NCBI RefSeq assembly: GCF_034377285.1
Contig: NZ_CP139715.1
Span: 2,712,001-2,776,000 of the forward strand
Reading direction: 5' to 3'
DNA length: 64,000 nt
From: Thalassobaculum sp. OXR-137
GTDB taxonomy: Bacteria; Pseudomonadota; Alphaproteobacteria; Thalassobaculales; Thalassobaculaceae
The notes beneath the pieces were generated by a model. It did no database searches and had not been told where the DNA came from. It was given only the letters and a program-made list of their open reading frames with translations. Position 1 is the stretch's first letter, and each line of letters begins with the position of its first letter. The translations under genes and the position numbers were made by a program. Below are positions 46,706 through 55,841 of the stretch, piece after piece.

Positions 46706-48210
46706 GCGGCACCTGCCCCGGCGGCGCCAGAGATTTGGGCAATCGCCTCGCGCGCCACGGTGGCGTCGTCGAAGGGGTGCTTGACCCCCTGGATCTCCTG
46801 CCCCTGCTCGTGGCCCTTGCCGGCGATCACCAGCACGTCGCCCGATCCGAGCCGGGCGACGGTCTCGTGGATCGCGGTGCGGCGGTCGCCGATCTCCACG
46901 CCGCCCCTGCAGGCGGCGAGCGTTGCGGCGCGGATCAGGGCCGGGTTCTCGGAGCGCGGGTTGTCGTCGGTAACGATCGGTCGGTCGGCGTATTTCGCGA
47001 CCGCCGCCCCCATCATCGGACGCTTGCCCGGATCGCGGTCGCCGCCGCAGCCGAACACGCACCAGAGTTCGCCGTTCGTATGCGGCCGGACCGCCTTCAG
47101 CACCGTTTCCAGCGCGTCGGAGGTATGGGCGAAATCGACATAGACCGCGGCCCCGTTGTCCAGCACCGCGACCCGCTCCATGCGGCCGCGCACGCCGGTC
47201 AGGGCCGGCAGCGCCTCCAGGGCTAGTTCCATCGGCGTTCCGCTGCCGAGGGTCAGGCCCAGGGCGGCGAGCACGTTCCAGGCCTGGAAGTCGCCGATCA
47301 GTCCGAGTTCCACCAGATGCGAGCGGCCGCCGACGGCGATCTCCAGCGCCTGGCCGGTCGGCAGGGCGCGCCGTTCGACCAGGCGCAGCTCGGCGCCCGG
47401 CCGCATGCCGTAGCTCATCACCCGGTGGCGGCGGCGTTCGGCCGCCTCGCGGAACTTGTCGAATTCCGGGGAATCCATGTTCAGCACGGCCGTCCCGCCC
47501 GGCGCCATGACCCGGTCGAACAGGCCGAGCTTGGCGGTGCGGTAGGCGTCCATGTCGCCGTGGTAGTCGAGATGGTCGCGGGTCAGGTTGGTGAAGGCGG
47601 CGGCGGCGATCTCGACCCCGTCCAGGCGGGCCTGATCCAGCCCGTGGCTGGAGGCTTCCAGGGCTGCGTGATCGACGCTCACATGGGCGAGCTCGTGCAG
47701 TACCTGATGCAGGCGCACCGGATCCGGCGTGGTCAGGCTCGGCCCGGTGGTCTCGCCGTCCACGGTCAGGCCGAGGGTGCCGATGGAGGCGGCGGAATAC
47801 CCGGCGCCGTTCCAGATCTGGCGGGTGAACTCGGCCACCGACGTCTTGCCGTTGGTGCCGGTCACCGCAACCACGGTCTCGGGCTGCGGGCTGTAGAATC
47901 GGGCGGCCATCCGGGCGAGGCGGCGGCGCGGATCGGCGTCGCGCACCAACCCGACCGCGCACTCGGCGACGTCCGGGGTGGTCAGCACGGCGGCGGCACC
48001 CTTGGCCACGGCAACGGCGATATAGGTGCGGCCGTCGAGCCTGGAGCCCGGCAGGGCGGCGAACAGGTAGCCCGGCTGCACCTCGCGGCTGTCGGCGGTC
48101 AGCCCGACGATTTCCGGATCGCCGGCGACCAGGGCCGCAGGGGTGGTGTTCGGGGCTGCGCTCTGGGCGTTGATGAGATCAGAAAGACGCAAGTCGTTTA
48201 CCTCCAGCAT
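46702..48210 (-). CDS. murE: UDP-MurNAc-L-Ala-D-Glu--meso-DAP ligase
   Basis: Mur ligase of 502 aa. ADSREVQPGYLFAALPG (~43-59), TGTNGKTSVAEFTRQ (~116) and the DDNPRSENP motif are present; DNPR marks meso-diaminopimelate specificity, as in Gram-negative wall. The ATG at 48210 has GGAGG five bases upstream and lies 31 bases inside the end of ftsI. Confidence 0.97.
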   Translation of the reverse strand: MLEVNDLRLSDLINAQSAAPNTTPAALVAGDPEIVGLTADSREVQPGYLFAALPGSRLDGRTYIAVAVAKGAAAVLTTPDVAECAVGLVRDADPRRRLARMAARFYSPQPETVVAVTGTNGKTSVAEFTRQIWNGAGYSAASIGTLGLTVDGETTGPSLTTPDPVRLHQVLHELAHVSVDHAALEASSHGLDQARLDGVEIAAAAFTNLTRDHLDYHGDMDAYRTAKLGLFDRVMAPGGTAVLNMDSPEFDKFREAAERRRHRVMSYGMRPGAELRLVERRALPTGQALEIAVGGRSHLVELGLIGDFQAWNVLAALGLTLGSGTPMELALEALPALTGVRGRMERVAVLDNGAAVYVDFAHTSDALETVLKAVRPHTNGELWCVFGCGGDRDPGKRPMMGAAVAKYADRPIVTDDNPRSENPALIRAATLAACRGGVEIGDRRTAIHETVARLGSGDVLVIAGKGHEQGQEIQGVKHPFDDATVAREAIAQISGAAGAGAA

Positions 48211-49891
48211 CGGGTAAATCGACCAGCAGATCGCGGCGAATCTCGGGCGCATCCATGTCCACCGGCGCCACACCGAGGAGGGGGGCGGCCCGTTCGACGA
48301 TGCGCTTGACGGCGGGGGCGGCAACCCAGCCGCCGGTGGCGTAGCCATGGCTGAACTTCTGGCCCTTCGGCTCGTCCACCATGATCAGAACGACGTATTT
48401 CGGATCGTTCACCGGGAAGGCGGCGACGAAGGAGGAGATCAGCGACTTGCGGGCATAGCCGCGGCCTCCGCCGGCCTTTTCCGCCGTGCCCGTCTTGCCG
48501 CCGACCAGGTAGCCCGGCGCGTCGGCGTTGCGGCCGGTGCCGTCGACCACCACCAGACGCATCAGCTTGCGCATGGCCTCCGAGGTGGACTGCTTCATCA
48601 CCTGCTCGCCGATCACCCGGCCGGTGGTCTTCAGCAGGGTTGTCGGCCGCTTGATGCCGCCGTTCATGACCGTCGCCACGCCTGCCGCCAGGTGCATCGG
48701 GCTGACCGACATGCCGTGGCCGAAGGAGATCGTCATGGTGTTGATCGGACGCCAGGGCGACGGGACCAGCGGGTAGCCGCGCTCCGGCAGTTCGACGGAC
48801 ATCGGCTGCAGCATGCCCAGGCGGCCCATGAAGTCCTGCTGCCGCTCGGTGCCGACATCCATCGCCATCTTCACCGAGCCGATATTGGAGGAGTACTTGA
48901 AGATCTCCGCCACCGACAGCCAGCGGTTCTCGCCATGGAAGTCGTTGATGGTGAAGCGGGCGATCTTGATCGGCTTGCTGGTGTCGTAGCCGTCGCGCAG
49001 GGTCACGGTGCCGGCGTCGAGCGCCATGGCGGTGTTAAAGATCTTGAAGGTTGAGCCCATCTCGTAAACGCCGAGCGTCGCGCGGTTGAAGCGCTGGTCG
49101 TCGCTCATGTCGGCGGCCATGTTCGGGTCGAAATCGGGCAGCGACACCATGGCGACGGTCTCGCCGGTGCGCACGTCGAGCACGATGCCGGTGCCGCCGA
49201 TCGCCTCGAAGCTGGTGATCTGGTGGGCCAGTTCCTGGCGCACGATGTGCTGGATCCGCAGGTCGACGGACAGGTGCAGCGGCTCGCGGCCGCCGCGCAG
49301 GACCTCGTCGAACGACCGCTCGATGCCGGAAATGCCGCGATCGTCGATGTCGGTGAAGCCGACCACATGGGCCATCAGCGAGCTCTGCGGATAGATCCGC
49401 TTCCACTCGTCCATGAAATGCAGGCCCGGAATGCCGAGCGCGTTGACCCGGTACTGCTCGTGCGGGGTCAGGCTGCGCTTCAGCCAGACGAATCGGCGGT
49501 TGGCCCGCAGCTTGGCCTCGACCTCCGGCACGGCGAGGTCGGTCAGCACGGTGGTCAGCCGGCGCGCGGCGCGGGCCGGGTCCAGGACCTCCGTCGGGTC
49601 GGCGTAGAGCGAGGGGGTGCGCAGGGAGGTTGCCACCAGCAGGCCGTTGCGGTCGACGATGTCGGCCCGGCCGGTCTGCAGGGCGGCATCGGCGGCGGCG
49701 GTCGGCACCGTCGGCTCGTTGTGGTCGCGCAGGGCGGACAGCTCGATCACCCGGCCGCCGACCGCGGTGAAGGCCAGGGTCAGCAGGCAGCCGGCCAGGA
49801 TCAGCCGGTTGCGGCCGATCTCGAGCGCCTGCTTGGCGACGCCCTCCAGCCGAACCGACTTGCCGGCCCGGATCTGCGACATCTCGCTCAT
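48179..49891 (-). CDS. ftsI: Peptidoglycan D,D-transpeptidase FtsI (PBP3)
   Basis: Septal class B penicillin-binding protein of 570 aa: short cytoplasmic tail, one membrane helix (~29-48), dimerisation domain (~70-220), and transpeptidase with the nucleophile in GSTFKIFN, the SSN motif in KYSSNIG, and GKTGTAEK. Partner of FtsW. ATGA overlap with ftsL upstream. Confidence 0.96.
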   Translation of the reverse strand: MSEMSQIRAGKSVRLEGVAKQALEIGRNRLILAGCLLTLAFTAVGGRVIELSALRDHNEPTVPTAAADAALQTGRADIVDRNGLLVATSLRTPSLYADPTEVLDPARAARRLTTVLTDLAVPEVEAKLRANRRFVWLKRSLTPHEQYRVNALGIPGLHFMDEWKRIYPQSSLMAHVVGFTDIDDRGISGIERSFDEVLRGGREPLHLSVDLRIQHIVRQELAHQITSFEAIGGTGIVLDVRTGETVAMVSLPDFDPNMAADMSDDQRFNRATLGVYEMGSTFKIFNTAMALDAGTVTLRDGYDTSKPIKIARFTINDFHGENRWLSVAEIFKYSSNIGSVKMAMDVGTERQQDFMGRLGMLQPMSVELPERGYPLVPSPWRPINTMTISFGHGMSVSPMHLAAGVATVMNGGIKRPTTLLKTTGRVIGEQVMKQSTSEAMRKLMRLVVVDGTGRNADAPGYLVGGKTGTAEKAGGGRGYARKSLISSFVAAFPVNDPKYVVLIMVDEPKGQKFSHGYATGGWVAAPAVKRIVERAAPLLGVAPVDMDAPEIRRDLLVDLPDAGGKRLASF

Positions 49892-50304
49892 CGCCGCACC
49901 TTCGCGGAGATGGCGATCGGACGCGGCAGCGGCGCCGGCGGCGCGAAGGCCGGCAGGGCGGCGGTCGCCACGCCGGCGGCGGACGGGTCGCTGATCCCCA
50001 CGTTCATGGTGTCGGTGCCGTCGAGACCGGGCAGGCGGATCGGAAGCTGCTCGATCTGTCCCAGGCGGCTGGTGTCCAGCGGCACCAGATCCAGGTGGCG
50101 GCGGACCATCGCCTCCAGGTTGGCCGGGCGGTTCAGATAGGACCACTCGGCCTCCAGCACGTGCACCGCCTCCTGGTTGGCCAGGATCTCGCGGTGGAGG
50201 GCGGCGAGCCGCTCCTCGCGGTCCTGCACCTCGTACTTGACCAGGAAGAGGGCAACCCCGAGGCAGGTGGAGACGAGGAACCAAAGGATCGTTACGCGAC
50301 GCAT
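49888..50304 (-). CDS. ftsL: Cell division protein FtsL
   Basis: Small bitopic protein of 138 aa: one membrane helix (~5-24), a periplasmic coiled coil (~25-65, QDREERLAALHREILANQ) and a proline-rich C-terminal tail (~100-138). The place between rsmH and ftsI identifies it, since FtsL sequences diverge strongly. Its ATG overlaps the rsmH stop (TGATG). Confidence 0.88.
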   Translation of the reverse strand: MRRVTILWFLVSTCLGVALFLVKYEVQDREERLAALHREILANQEAVHVLEAEWSYLNRPANLEAMVRRHLDLVPLDTSRLGQIEQLPIRLPGLDGTDTMNVGISDPSAAGVATAALPAFAPPAPLPRPIAISAKVRR

Positions 50305-51290
50305 CACGCTGCCTCCTGCCCGGTCCAGGCCGGGGCATCCGTGCGGTGACCGACCCGAAGACGGGCGGAGCGGGCACGGGGGTTGCGCGCGATCTCCTCG
50401 TCCGTCGGGGCGATCGGGCGGGTGCTGGTAAGGGTGAAGGTCGGCTCCCGCTCGGCGCGCTTGCCGGCGATGGCGTCGGGGGTGTGGCGCGAGGGGTTCG
50501 CGGTGCGGCCGGAGCGCTGGCGCAGGAAGGTCTTCACCCGCCGGTCCTCCAGCGAATGGAAGCTCACGATGGCGAGCCGCCCGCCCGGCGCCAGCAACCG
50601 CTCGGCGGCTTCCAGCCCCTGGTCGAGCTCTTCCAGTTCCCGGTTCACGTGGATGCGCAGGGCCTGGAAGGTGCGGGTGGCGGAGTCGATGTTGCGATCC
50701 GGGGCGGACGGCACCACCCGGCGGACAAGCTCGGCAAGCTCGCCGGTCCGCCGGATGGGCGTCGTCGTCCGTGCCGTGACGATCGCTTTGGCGACGCGGC
50801 GGGCATACCGCTCTTCGCCGAGATGGAAGATGATGTCGGCCAGTTCCTTCTCGCTCGCCTCGTTGACCACGTCGGCCGCCGTCGGACCGTCGCGCTCCAT
50901 GCGCATGTCCAGCGGGCCGTCGAAGCGGAAGGAGAAGCCGCGCTCGGCCTCGTCGATCTGCGGGGAGGAGACGCCGAGATCGAGAGCGATGCCGTCGACG
51001 GTGGGGAAGCCGGCGCCCTTGGCCAGGAGATCCATCTCGCTGAACCGGCCGTGCAGGGGGATCAGCCGGGCGCCGGTCGTACCGTCGATCTCGCCCGCCA
51101 GGATCCGGGCGCGGGCGATCGCGTCGGGGTCGCGGTCCACGGCGAGAACGGTGCAGGGCGCGCTGTCGAGAATGGCGCGGGTGTAGCCGCCGACGCCGAA
51201 GGTGCCGTCGAGATGGCATTCGCCGGCCTTGGGAGCGAGGGCGGTCACGACCTCGGCCAGCAGAACGGAGATGTGGAGGGGGCCGGTCAT
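50304..51290 (-). CDS. rsmH: 16S rRNA m4C1402 methyltransferase RsmH
   Basis: SAM-dependent methyltransferase of 328 aa acting on C1402 of 16S rRNA. HISVLLAEVV, the SAM motif DGTFGVGGYTRAIL (~28-41), LDLGVSSPQID, ATRTFQALRIHVN and SFHSLEDRRVK are typical. ATGA overlap with mraZ upstream. Confidence 0.97.
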   Translation of the reverse strand: MTGPLHISVLLAEVVTALAPKAGECHLDGTFGVGGYTRAILDSAPCTVLAVDRDPDAIARARILAGEIDGTTGARLIPLHGRFSEMDLLAKGAGFPTVDGIALDLGVSSPQIDEAERGFSFRFDGPLDMRMERDGPTAADVVNEASEKELADIIFHLGEERYARRVAKAIVTARTTTPIRRTGELAELVRRVVPSAPDRNIDSATRTFQALRIHVNRELEELDQGLEAAERLLAPGGRLAIVSFHSLEDRRVKTFLRQRSGRTANPSRHTPDAIAGKRAEREPTFTLTSTRPIAPTDEEIARNPRARSARLRVGHRTDAPAWTGQEAA

Positions 51291-51754
51291 CGCCCGCCTC
51301 CGTCCTGCGGCTTCACGATGCGCAGGGTGGCACCCTTGTCGCGGGCACGCTGGCGGGCGGCGTTGCGGTGTGCCTCGAACGCGGCCGGCTCCCACACCTG
51401 GAAGCTCTTGCCGAGGCCGACGAACATCGCGGTCTCGCCCATGCCGGCGAAGTCGGCCAGATCCTTGGGCAGCATGATGCGGCCGTCGCCGTCGATGGTC
51501 AGGCGCACGCTGTCGGCCAGAATGGTCTGAAGATTCTCGGCTTCCTCGGAGAACGCGTCGAGCGCGTCGATGGATTCGGCGATCTGCTCGATCCTCTCGT
51601 CCCCGCAGCCTTCGAGGCAGGGGTGCTTGAAAGATGGATACAGGATGACGCTTCCGGAGCGCTCCTGTTCGAGGGCGGCACGAAACGTCGCAGGAACCGA
51701 GACCCGGCCCTTCTTGTCGATCCTGTTCGCGAATGTGGACAGAAAAACCGCCAC
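51287..51754 (-). CDS. mraZ: Transcriptional regulator MraZ
   Basis: AbrB-fold DNA-binding protein of 155 aa, first gene of the division/cell wall cluster; in E. coli it represses this operon by binding TGGGN repeats in its own leader. Two SpoVT-AbrB-like halves are seen: FANRIDKKGRVSVPATFR (~9-26) and DGDGRIMLPKDLADFAG. The family start VAVFLSTFANR fixes GTG at 51754, with GAGGG five bases upstream. The 447-bp leader carries two TGGGA arrays. Confidence 0.95.
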   Translation of the reverse strand: MAVFLSTFANRIDKKGRVSVPATFRAALEQERSGSVILYPSFKHPCLEGCGDERIEQIAESIDALDAFSEEAENLQTILADSVRLTIDGDGRIMLPKDLADFAGMGETAMFVGLGKSFQVWEPAAFEAHRNAARQRARDKGATLRIVKPQDGGGR

Positions 51755-51902
51755 CCGTGCCCTCGCGTGCCGGTTGCCCGGCGTTATTCCCCTACGACCT
51801 TGCGGCCTCGACCTCCTTGTTCCCGTGACCGGCTTCGAGCGTGTCCCCCGATACGGATCGGGCCGGTGAAATCCAGCGGGCGTGGAGCGCCCACCGTCTT
51901 TC

Positions 51903-51948
51903 ATGGGATATGATGGGATATCATGGGACATTATGGGGGTCAATGGGA
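51903..51948. promoter_or_regulatory. Five MraZ-box repeats at exact 10-bp spacing
   Basis: TGGGA (TGGGG once) occurs at 51904, 51914, 51924, 51934 and 51944 on the plus strand, each preceded by A: five copies one helical turn apart. E. coli MraZ binds three TGGGN repeats with 5-nt spacers in the mraZ leader, the same period. These boxes lie 149-194 bp upstream of mraZ, probably over its promoter, and read on the strand opposite to the mraZ message. Confidence 0.8.
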
Positions 51949-52128
51949 ACTCACCTCAATTGCTTGGGTTTTACAGGCGTTTTCCGCGCCAGGCCGGGGG
52001 TTCGTTCTGTGAAACGAAGAAAAACCGTTAGGCGAGAAAGCAGAGCCGTTCGGCCCGGTAAGAGGACGTTTCGCGAATACTGTTCATGAAATGTTCCGGT
52101 TTGGCATGCCCGGCCTGGAACGGGCCGC

Positions 52129-52180
52129 GTGGGATCCCGAGATGGGATGGCATGGGACCCGGCCATGGGATGGCATGGGA
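52129..52180. promoter_or_regulatory. Second TGGGA array, with 17-nt direct repeat
   Basis: Further TGGGA copies occur at 52130, 52143, 52153, 52166 and 52176. A 17-base unit, ATGGGATGGCATGGGAC, is exactly repeated at 52142-52158 and 52165-52181, each holding two boxes 10 bp apart; the pairs are 23 bp apart. It lies between the rnpB 3' end and the first array, and may be an auxiliary MraZ site (inference). Confidence 0.6.
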
Positions 52181-52231
52181 CGGTTCCGGAAAAAGCGGAA
52201 GGTTCAGACGGTCTGTAAGCCGGGTTCTGTC

Positions 52232-52251
52232 CCCCGGACCGAGATCCGGGG
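52232..52251. repeat. Palindromic hairpin copy 1 within rnpB
   Basis: CCCCGGA / TCCGGGG arms with a six-base CCGAGA loop. Identical over 20 nt to 52453-52472. It lies between the AGATGAATG and ACAGAACCC segments of RNase P RNA, where E. coli has only a few bases. Confidence 0.8.
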
Positions 52252-52412
52252 CGACGGCCATTCATCTGGGACGGTCGTTGCCGACCGCCTCGCGCGACCT
52301 ACCCGGACGACGACGCGGGAACGCGTCCGCTGCCCTCTTGCGAGTCAGCCGGTCATCCCTATTCGGTCTTGCTCCCGGTGGGGTTTACCGTGCCGATCCC
52401 GTTACCGGTCTC

Positions 52413-52448
<36 letters not shown>

Positions 52449-52452
52449 AAGG

Positions 52453-52472
52453 CCCCGGACCGAGATCCGGGG
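52453..52472. repeat. Palindromic hairpin copy 2 within rnpB
   Basis: Same 20-nt palindrome as 52232-52251, at the apical part of helix P12 of RNase P RNA. The CCCCGGA/TCCGGGG core also resembles the arms of the repeat at 9919-10006. Confidence 0.8.
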
Positions 52473-52670
52473 GCATGGGCGGTTTGCTTTCTGTGGCACT
52501 GTCCCTGGGGTCGCCCCCGCCGGGTGTTACCCGGCACCGTGTTCCCGTGGAGCCCGGACTTTCCTCCCATGCCCTTGCAGGCACCGGCGGCCGCCCGACC
52601 GTCTGAACGCGGCGAGAGGTAAGCCTCCGGTCCCGGCCCGTCAAGCAAAGGCGGCGCCCGACCGGTCCCA

Positions 52671-52703
52671 GTAACGAAAACGCCCGCCGGTGAGGGCGGG
52701 CGT
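52671..52703 (-). terminator. Probable terminator of the decarboxylase gene
   Basis: Minus-strand 9-bp stem (ACGCCCGCC / GGCGGGCGT; 52680-52688 with 52695-52703) followed by TTTCGTT, about 30 bp after the decarboxylase stop. The T-run is short. Confidence 0.7.
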
Positions 52704-52731
52704 CTCCTGAACGGGATGCAGGGTCGGTGCG

Positions 52732-53997
52732 TCAGACGCAGACGGTCTCCAGCGGCGGGAAGCCGTTGAAGCCGACCGACGAGTAGGTCGAGGTATAGGC
52801 GCCGGTCGCCAGGATCAGCACCTCGTCGCCCGCCCGCAGGGACATCGGCATGGCGTAGCCGGCCTTCTCATACAGGATGTCGGCGCTGTCGCAGCTCGGG
52901 CCGGCCAGGATCACCGGACCGGTGGCACCGGTCAGCTCCGAACCCTCGCGGGTCGCGGTCAGCCGGTACTTGATCGCCTCGTCCATGGTCTCGGCGAGAC
53001 CGGAGAACTTGCCGATGTCGAGATAGATCCAGCGCTCGTCCTCGCCGGCGTCCTTCTTCGACACCAGAACGACTTCGGAGCGGATCACGCCCGCGTCGCC
53101 GACAAGGCCGCGGCCCGGCTCGGCGATGGTGGTGATGCCCATGCCGGCGAAGTGCTTCTCCAGCGCGGCCATGATGGCGTTGCCATAGGCTTCCGCCTCG
53201 GCGACGTCGTCACGGTAGCGGGCCGGAAAGCCGCCGCCGATATTGACCAGGTCGAGCTCGATTCCATCCTGCGCCAGCTCGGTGAACAGGGCGGCGGTTT
53301 CGGCGAGTGCGCCGTCCCACTGGGCCAGATCGCTCTGCTGCGAGCCCACATGGAAGGACACGCCGCGCGGGGTCAGGCCCAGTTCGGCGGCCTTGCGCAG
53401 CAGGATCGCGGCCATGGCCGGGGTGCAGCCGAACTTCCGCGACAGCGGCCAGTCGGCCCCTTCGCCGGAGGTCAGGATGCGGCAGAACACCTCGGCACCC
53501 GGCGCGCTGCGGGCGAGCTTCTCCAGCTCTTCCTCGGCGTCGAAGGCGAACAGCGGCACGCCGACCGAATGGGCGAAGGCGATGTCGCGCTCTTTCTTGA
53601 TGGTGTTGCCGAAGGACAGCCGCGAGGCATCGACGCCGCGCGCCAGGCACAGCTCGATCTCGCCGCGGCTGGCCACGTCGAAGCGGCAGCCGAGCGCGGC
53701 CAGCCGGTCGACCACGCCATTGGCCGGGTTCGCCTTCACCGCGTAGTAGATCGCGGTCTCCGGCAGGGCCCGGGCCAGCGCCCGGTAGTTCCACTCGACG
53801 ACCGACAGGTCGACGGCGAGGACCGGGTGTTCATGGGCGGTCGCCGCGAAATACTCGCGGATCGCGTCCGTGACTTCGCCGCGCGGCGGGGTCGCGGCCG
53901 GCACGAGGCTCAGCAGCGGCTTTGACGCCGGAATCGGACGACGGGTATCGGTTGAGGTACGGAGACGGGCGCGCACGCCCGCTTCGGGTTGCAGCAT
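52732..53997 (-). CDS. Ornithine/lysine decarboxylase-type PLP enzyme (fold III)
   Basis: Polyamine-type decarboxylase of 421 aa with the alanine-racemase fold. PLP lysine K88 is in YYAVKANP; FHVGSQQ, NIGGGFPARY and AEPGRGLVG form the phosphate-binding regions, and the C-terminal GPSCDSADIL supplies the catalytic Cys/Asp from the partner subunit. It makes putrescine or cadaverine; the exact substrate is not certain. The ATG at 53997 has GGGGGAA upstream. It is a single gene with its own terminator; the 139 bp upstream hold nothing I can name. Confidence 0.92.
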   Translation of the reverse strand: MLQPEAGVRARLRTSTDTRRPIPASKPLLSLVPAATPPRGEVTDAIREYFAATAHEHPVLAVDLSVVEWNYRALARALPETAIYYAVKANPANGVVDRLAALGCRFDVASRGEIELCLARGVDASRLSFGNTIKKERDIAFAHSVGVPLFAFDAEEELEKLARSAPGAEVFCRILTSGEGADWPLSRKFGCTPAMAAILLRKAAELGLTPRGVSFHVGSQQSDLAQWDGALAETAALFTELAQDGIELDLVNIGGGFPARYRDDVAEAEAYGNAIMAALEKHFAGMGITTIAEPGRGLVGDAGVIRSEVVLVSKKDAGEDERWIYLDIGKFSGLAETMDEAIKYRLTATREGSELTGATGPVILAGPSCDSADILYEKAGYAMPMSLRAGDEVLILATGAYTSTYSSVGFNGFPPLETVCV

Positions 53998-54136
53998 CGT
54001 GGGGTTCCCCCTTCGCAACCGCCCACCTAAGGGACGGGGTTGTGAAAAGAGACGCCTCTCGTCGTTGCTTAACCGCTATGGGGCCAGTGGCACGTGCGTT
54101 TGCGTCGGTGAGCGGAACGTATGAACGAACGATCTG

Positions 54137-54844
54137 TTATGCAAACGGTTTTTCAGGCGGTAGGCACATTTCTGCCACCTGTTGCAGCATGGCCGCCCCG
54201 CGTGGATCGTATGGCTTGCCCAGGGACAGCGGCTCCCAGTGGCGGCGGAACCCGTCCAGCGCCATCCGCGACACCGGATCGTCGAAGGACGCGGCGCCCG
54301 TGCGATAGCCGATCCAGGCCAGAGCGGCGACCGCCGCGGCTTCGTCCATTTCGGCCGGGGAGAGCGTGTCCGGGTACAGACCGATGCCGCCGCGGGCGAG
54401 GCCGATCCAGTCGAACAGGTGTCCGGGATCGATCTTGCGCCCCGGCGCCACGTCGCTGTGGCCGAGCACCCGATGGGCGGGAATCCGGTGGCGGGCGACG
54501 ATGTCCCGGCACAGGGCCATGACGGCCAGCATCTGCGCCTCGGGGAAACGCCGATAGCCGTGGCTGTGGCCCGGGTTGGAGATCTCGATGCCGATGGAGC
54601 GGGAATTGACGTCGGTTTCCCCGGCCCACCACGCCACGCCAGCGTGCCAGGCGCGGCGCTCCTCGTCGACCAACCGCCAGACCCGGCCGTCCTCGCCGAC
54701 CACGTAATGGGCGCTGACCTGGGCGGCGGGGTCGCAGAGCAGGTCGACCGCATCCTCGGCCCGGACCATGTCCGTATAGTGCAGCAGCAGCATGTCCAGG
54801 GGACCGCGCCGCTCGCCGTGGTTGGGGGAGGGCCGCTCGATCAT
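54137..54844 (-). CDS. N-acetylmuramoyl-L-alanine amidase (AmpD/AmiD family)
   Basis: Zn amidase of 235 aa in the Amidase_2 family, which cuts the MurNAc-L-Ala bond in wall fragments. Zinc ligands are visible as His in LLLHYTD (~22), His in GHSDVAPGRKIDPG and the Asp that follows; the C-terminus carries an extra ~60-residue helical peptidoglycan-binding-like part. No signal peptide, so it acts in the cytoplasm on recycled anhydro-muropeptides, like AmpD (inference). The EamA gene lies 13 bp upstream in the same direction. Confidence 0.9.
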   Translation of the reverse strand: MIERPSPNHGERRGPLDMLLLHYTDMVRAEDAVDLLCDPAAQVSAHYVVGEDGRVWRLVDEERRAWHAGVAWWAGETDVNSRSIGIEISNPGHSHGYRRFPEAQMLAVMALCRDIVARHRIPAHRVLGHSDVAPGRKIDPGHLFDWIGLARGGIGLYPDTLSPAEMDEAAAVAALAWIGYRTGAASFDDPVSRMALDGFRRHWEPLSLGKPYDPRGAAMLQQVAEMCLPPEKPFA

Positions 54845-54857
54845 CCTGAGCCCTCAT

Positions 54858-55754
54858 TCATCCCTGGGCCGAGTCCGGCTTGTCCTCCGCCACGACGGGG
54901 GCCGGCTTTTCGGGCGGTGTCAGGATCACGATCGCCACGCCGACCAGCGTCAGGGCGCCGCCGATGAATTTCTCAAGGGTCGCCGGCTCGCCGAGGATGA
55001 AGATCCCGGCGGCGACGCCGAAGGTCGGGGCGAGCAATGAAAGCGGCATGATCGTCGTCACCGGGTAGCGCTGGATCAGACGATACCACAGGCCGTAGCC
55101 GAACACCGTCACCGCCACCGCCATGTAGACGACGGAGGCCCAGCCCCAGAACCCGGCATCGAGCGCCTCGCCCCAGCGGTCGCCCTCGATCAGGGCCGAG
55201 CCGAGCAGGAGTTGCGGAACCGCCAGCACGGCGATCCAGGCGTTCAGGGTCATGGTGTCGATCTGGCCCAGCCGCTTCACCTGGATCGCCGACACGGCCC
55301 AGCACAGGGCCGCCAGGATGGTCAGCGAGAGATAGAACGGATCCGGCGCCTCATTGGGCGCACCGGCGATCAGCACGATCCCGCCGATGGCGAGGCCGCC
55401 GCCCAGCGCCTTCCGCCAGCCGAGCTTGTCGCGGAAGATTAGGAAGGCGAGCAGGGCGGAGAACGGCACCTGGATCTGCACGGCGATGGCCGCGACGGAC
55501 GCGTCGATGCCGCTCAAGCCGGTGAACATCAGGGCGAAATGCAGGAACCCCAGGGTGAAGGAGATCGCCGCGACCTGCCCGAACTGGCCGTGCGGCCACT
55601 TGAGCCAGGGGCTCAGCAGCAGGGCGGTCAATCCATACCGCAGGGCAACCAGAAGCATGGGGGGCATTTCGCCGAGCCCGAGCTTGGTCACTGCGAAGTT
55701 GAGGCCCCAGGCGACGTTCACCGCGACCGCCAGGAGGATGTCGACCGGCCTCAC
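54858..55754 (-). CDS. EamA/DMT family transporter
   Basis: Inner-membrane protein of 298 aa with ten hydrophobic segments in two EamA repeats; the first begins AVAVNVAWGLNFAVTKLGLG, the second LCWAVSAIQVKRLGQ. Family members export metabolites such as amino acids. Substrate is not evident. It may share a transcript with the downstream amidase. Confidence 0.92.
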   Translation of the reverse strand: MRPVDILLAVAVNVAWGLNFAVTKLGLGEMPPMLLVALRYGLTALLLSPWLKWPHGQFGQVAAISFTLGFLHFALMFTGLSGIDASVAAIAVQIQVPFSALLAFLIFRDKLGWRKALGGGLAIGGIVLIAGAPNEAPDPFYLSLTILAALCWAVSAIQVKRLGQIDTMTLNAWIAVLAVPQLLLGSALIEGDRWGEALDAGFWGWASVVYMAVAVTVFGYGLWYRLIQRYPVTTIMPLSLLAPTFGVAAGIFILGEPATLEKFIGGALTLVGVAIVILTPPEKPAPVVAEDKPDSAQG

Positions 55755-55841
55755 GACGTTTGCGCTGCAGCAATGAGAAGGAACATGGCGCGAGTGATAG
55801 GGCGAACACCCGGCGCCGTCCAGCGCGGTTATGGAAGCGGA

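Larger units (their letters stand above)
51755..52201 (-). other. mraZ leader / rnpB-mraZ intergenic region
   Basis: A 447-bp non-coding stretch between the 3' end of rnpB and mraZ. It contains two TGGGA arrays (51903-51948 and 52129-52180), described separately, and GC-moderate DNA between them (51950-52110). A possible minus-strand -35 TTGACC lies at 51938-51943, inside the first array; its -10 would be the weak TATCCC at 51915-51920. I see no protein gene here. Confidence 0.75.

Noticed and set aside
44189-47143. 984-residue open frame antisense to mraY-murF-murE
   Set aside because: Low-complexity Gly/Gln/His/Arg translation with no motif, opposite three clear mur genes.
51903-52181. Short-repeat CRISPR array
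   Set aside because: The repeats are 5-6 bp with 10- or 13-bp period and no unique spacers; they fit MraZ boxes.
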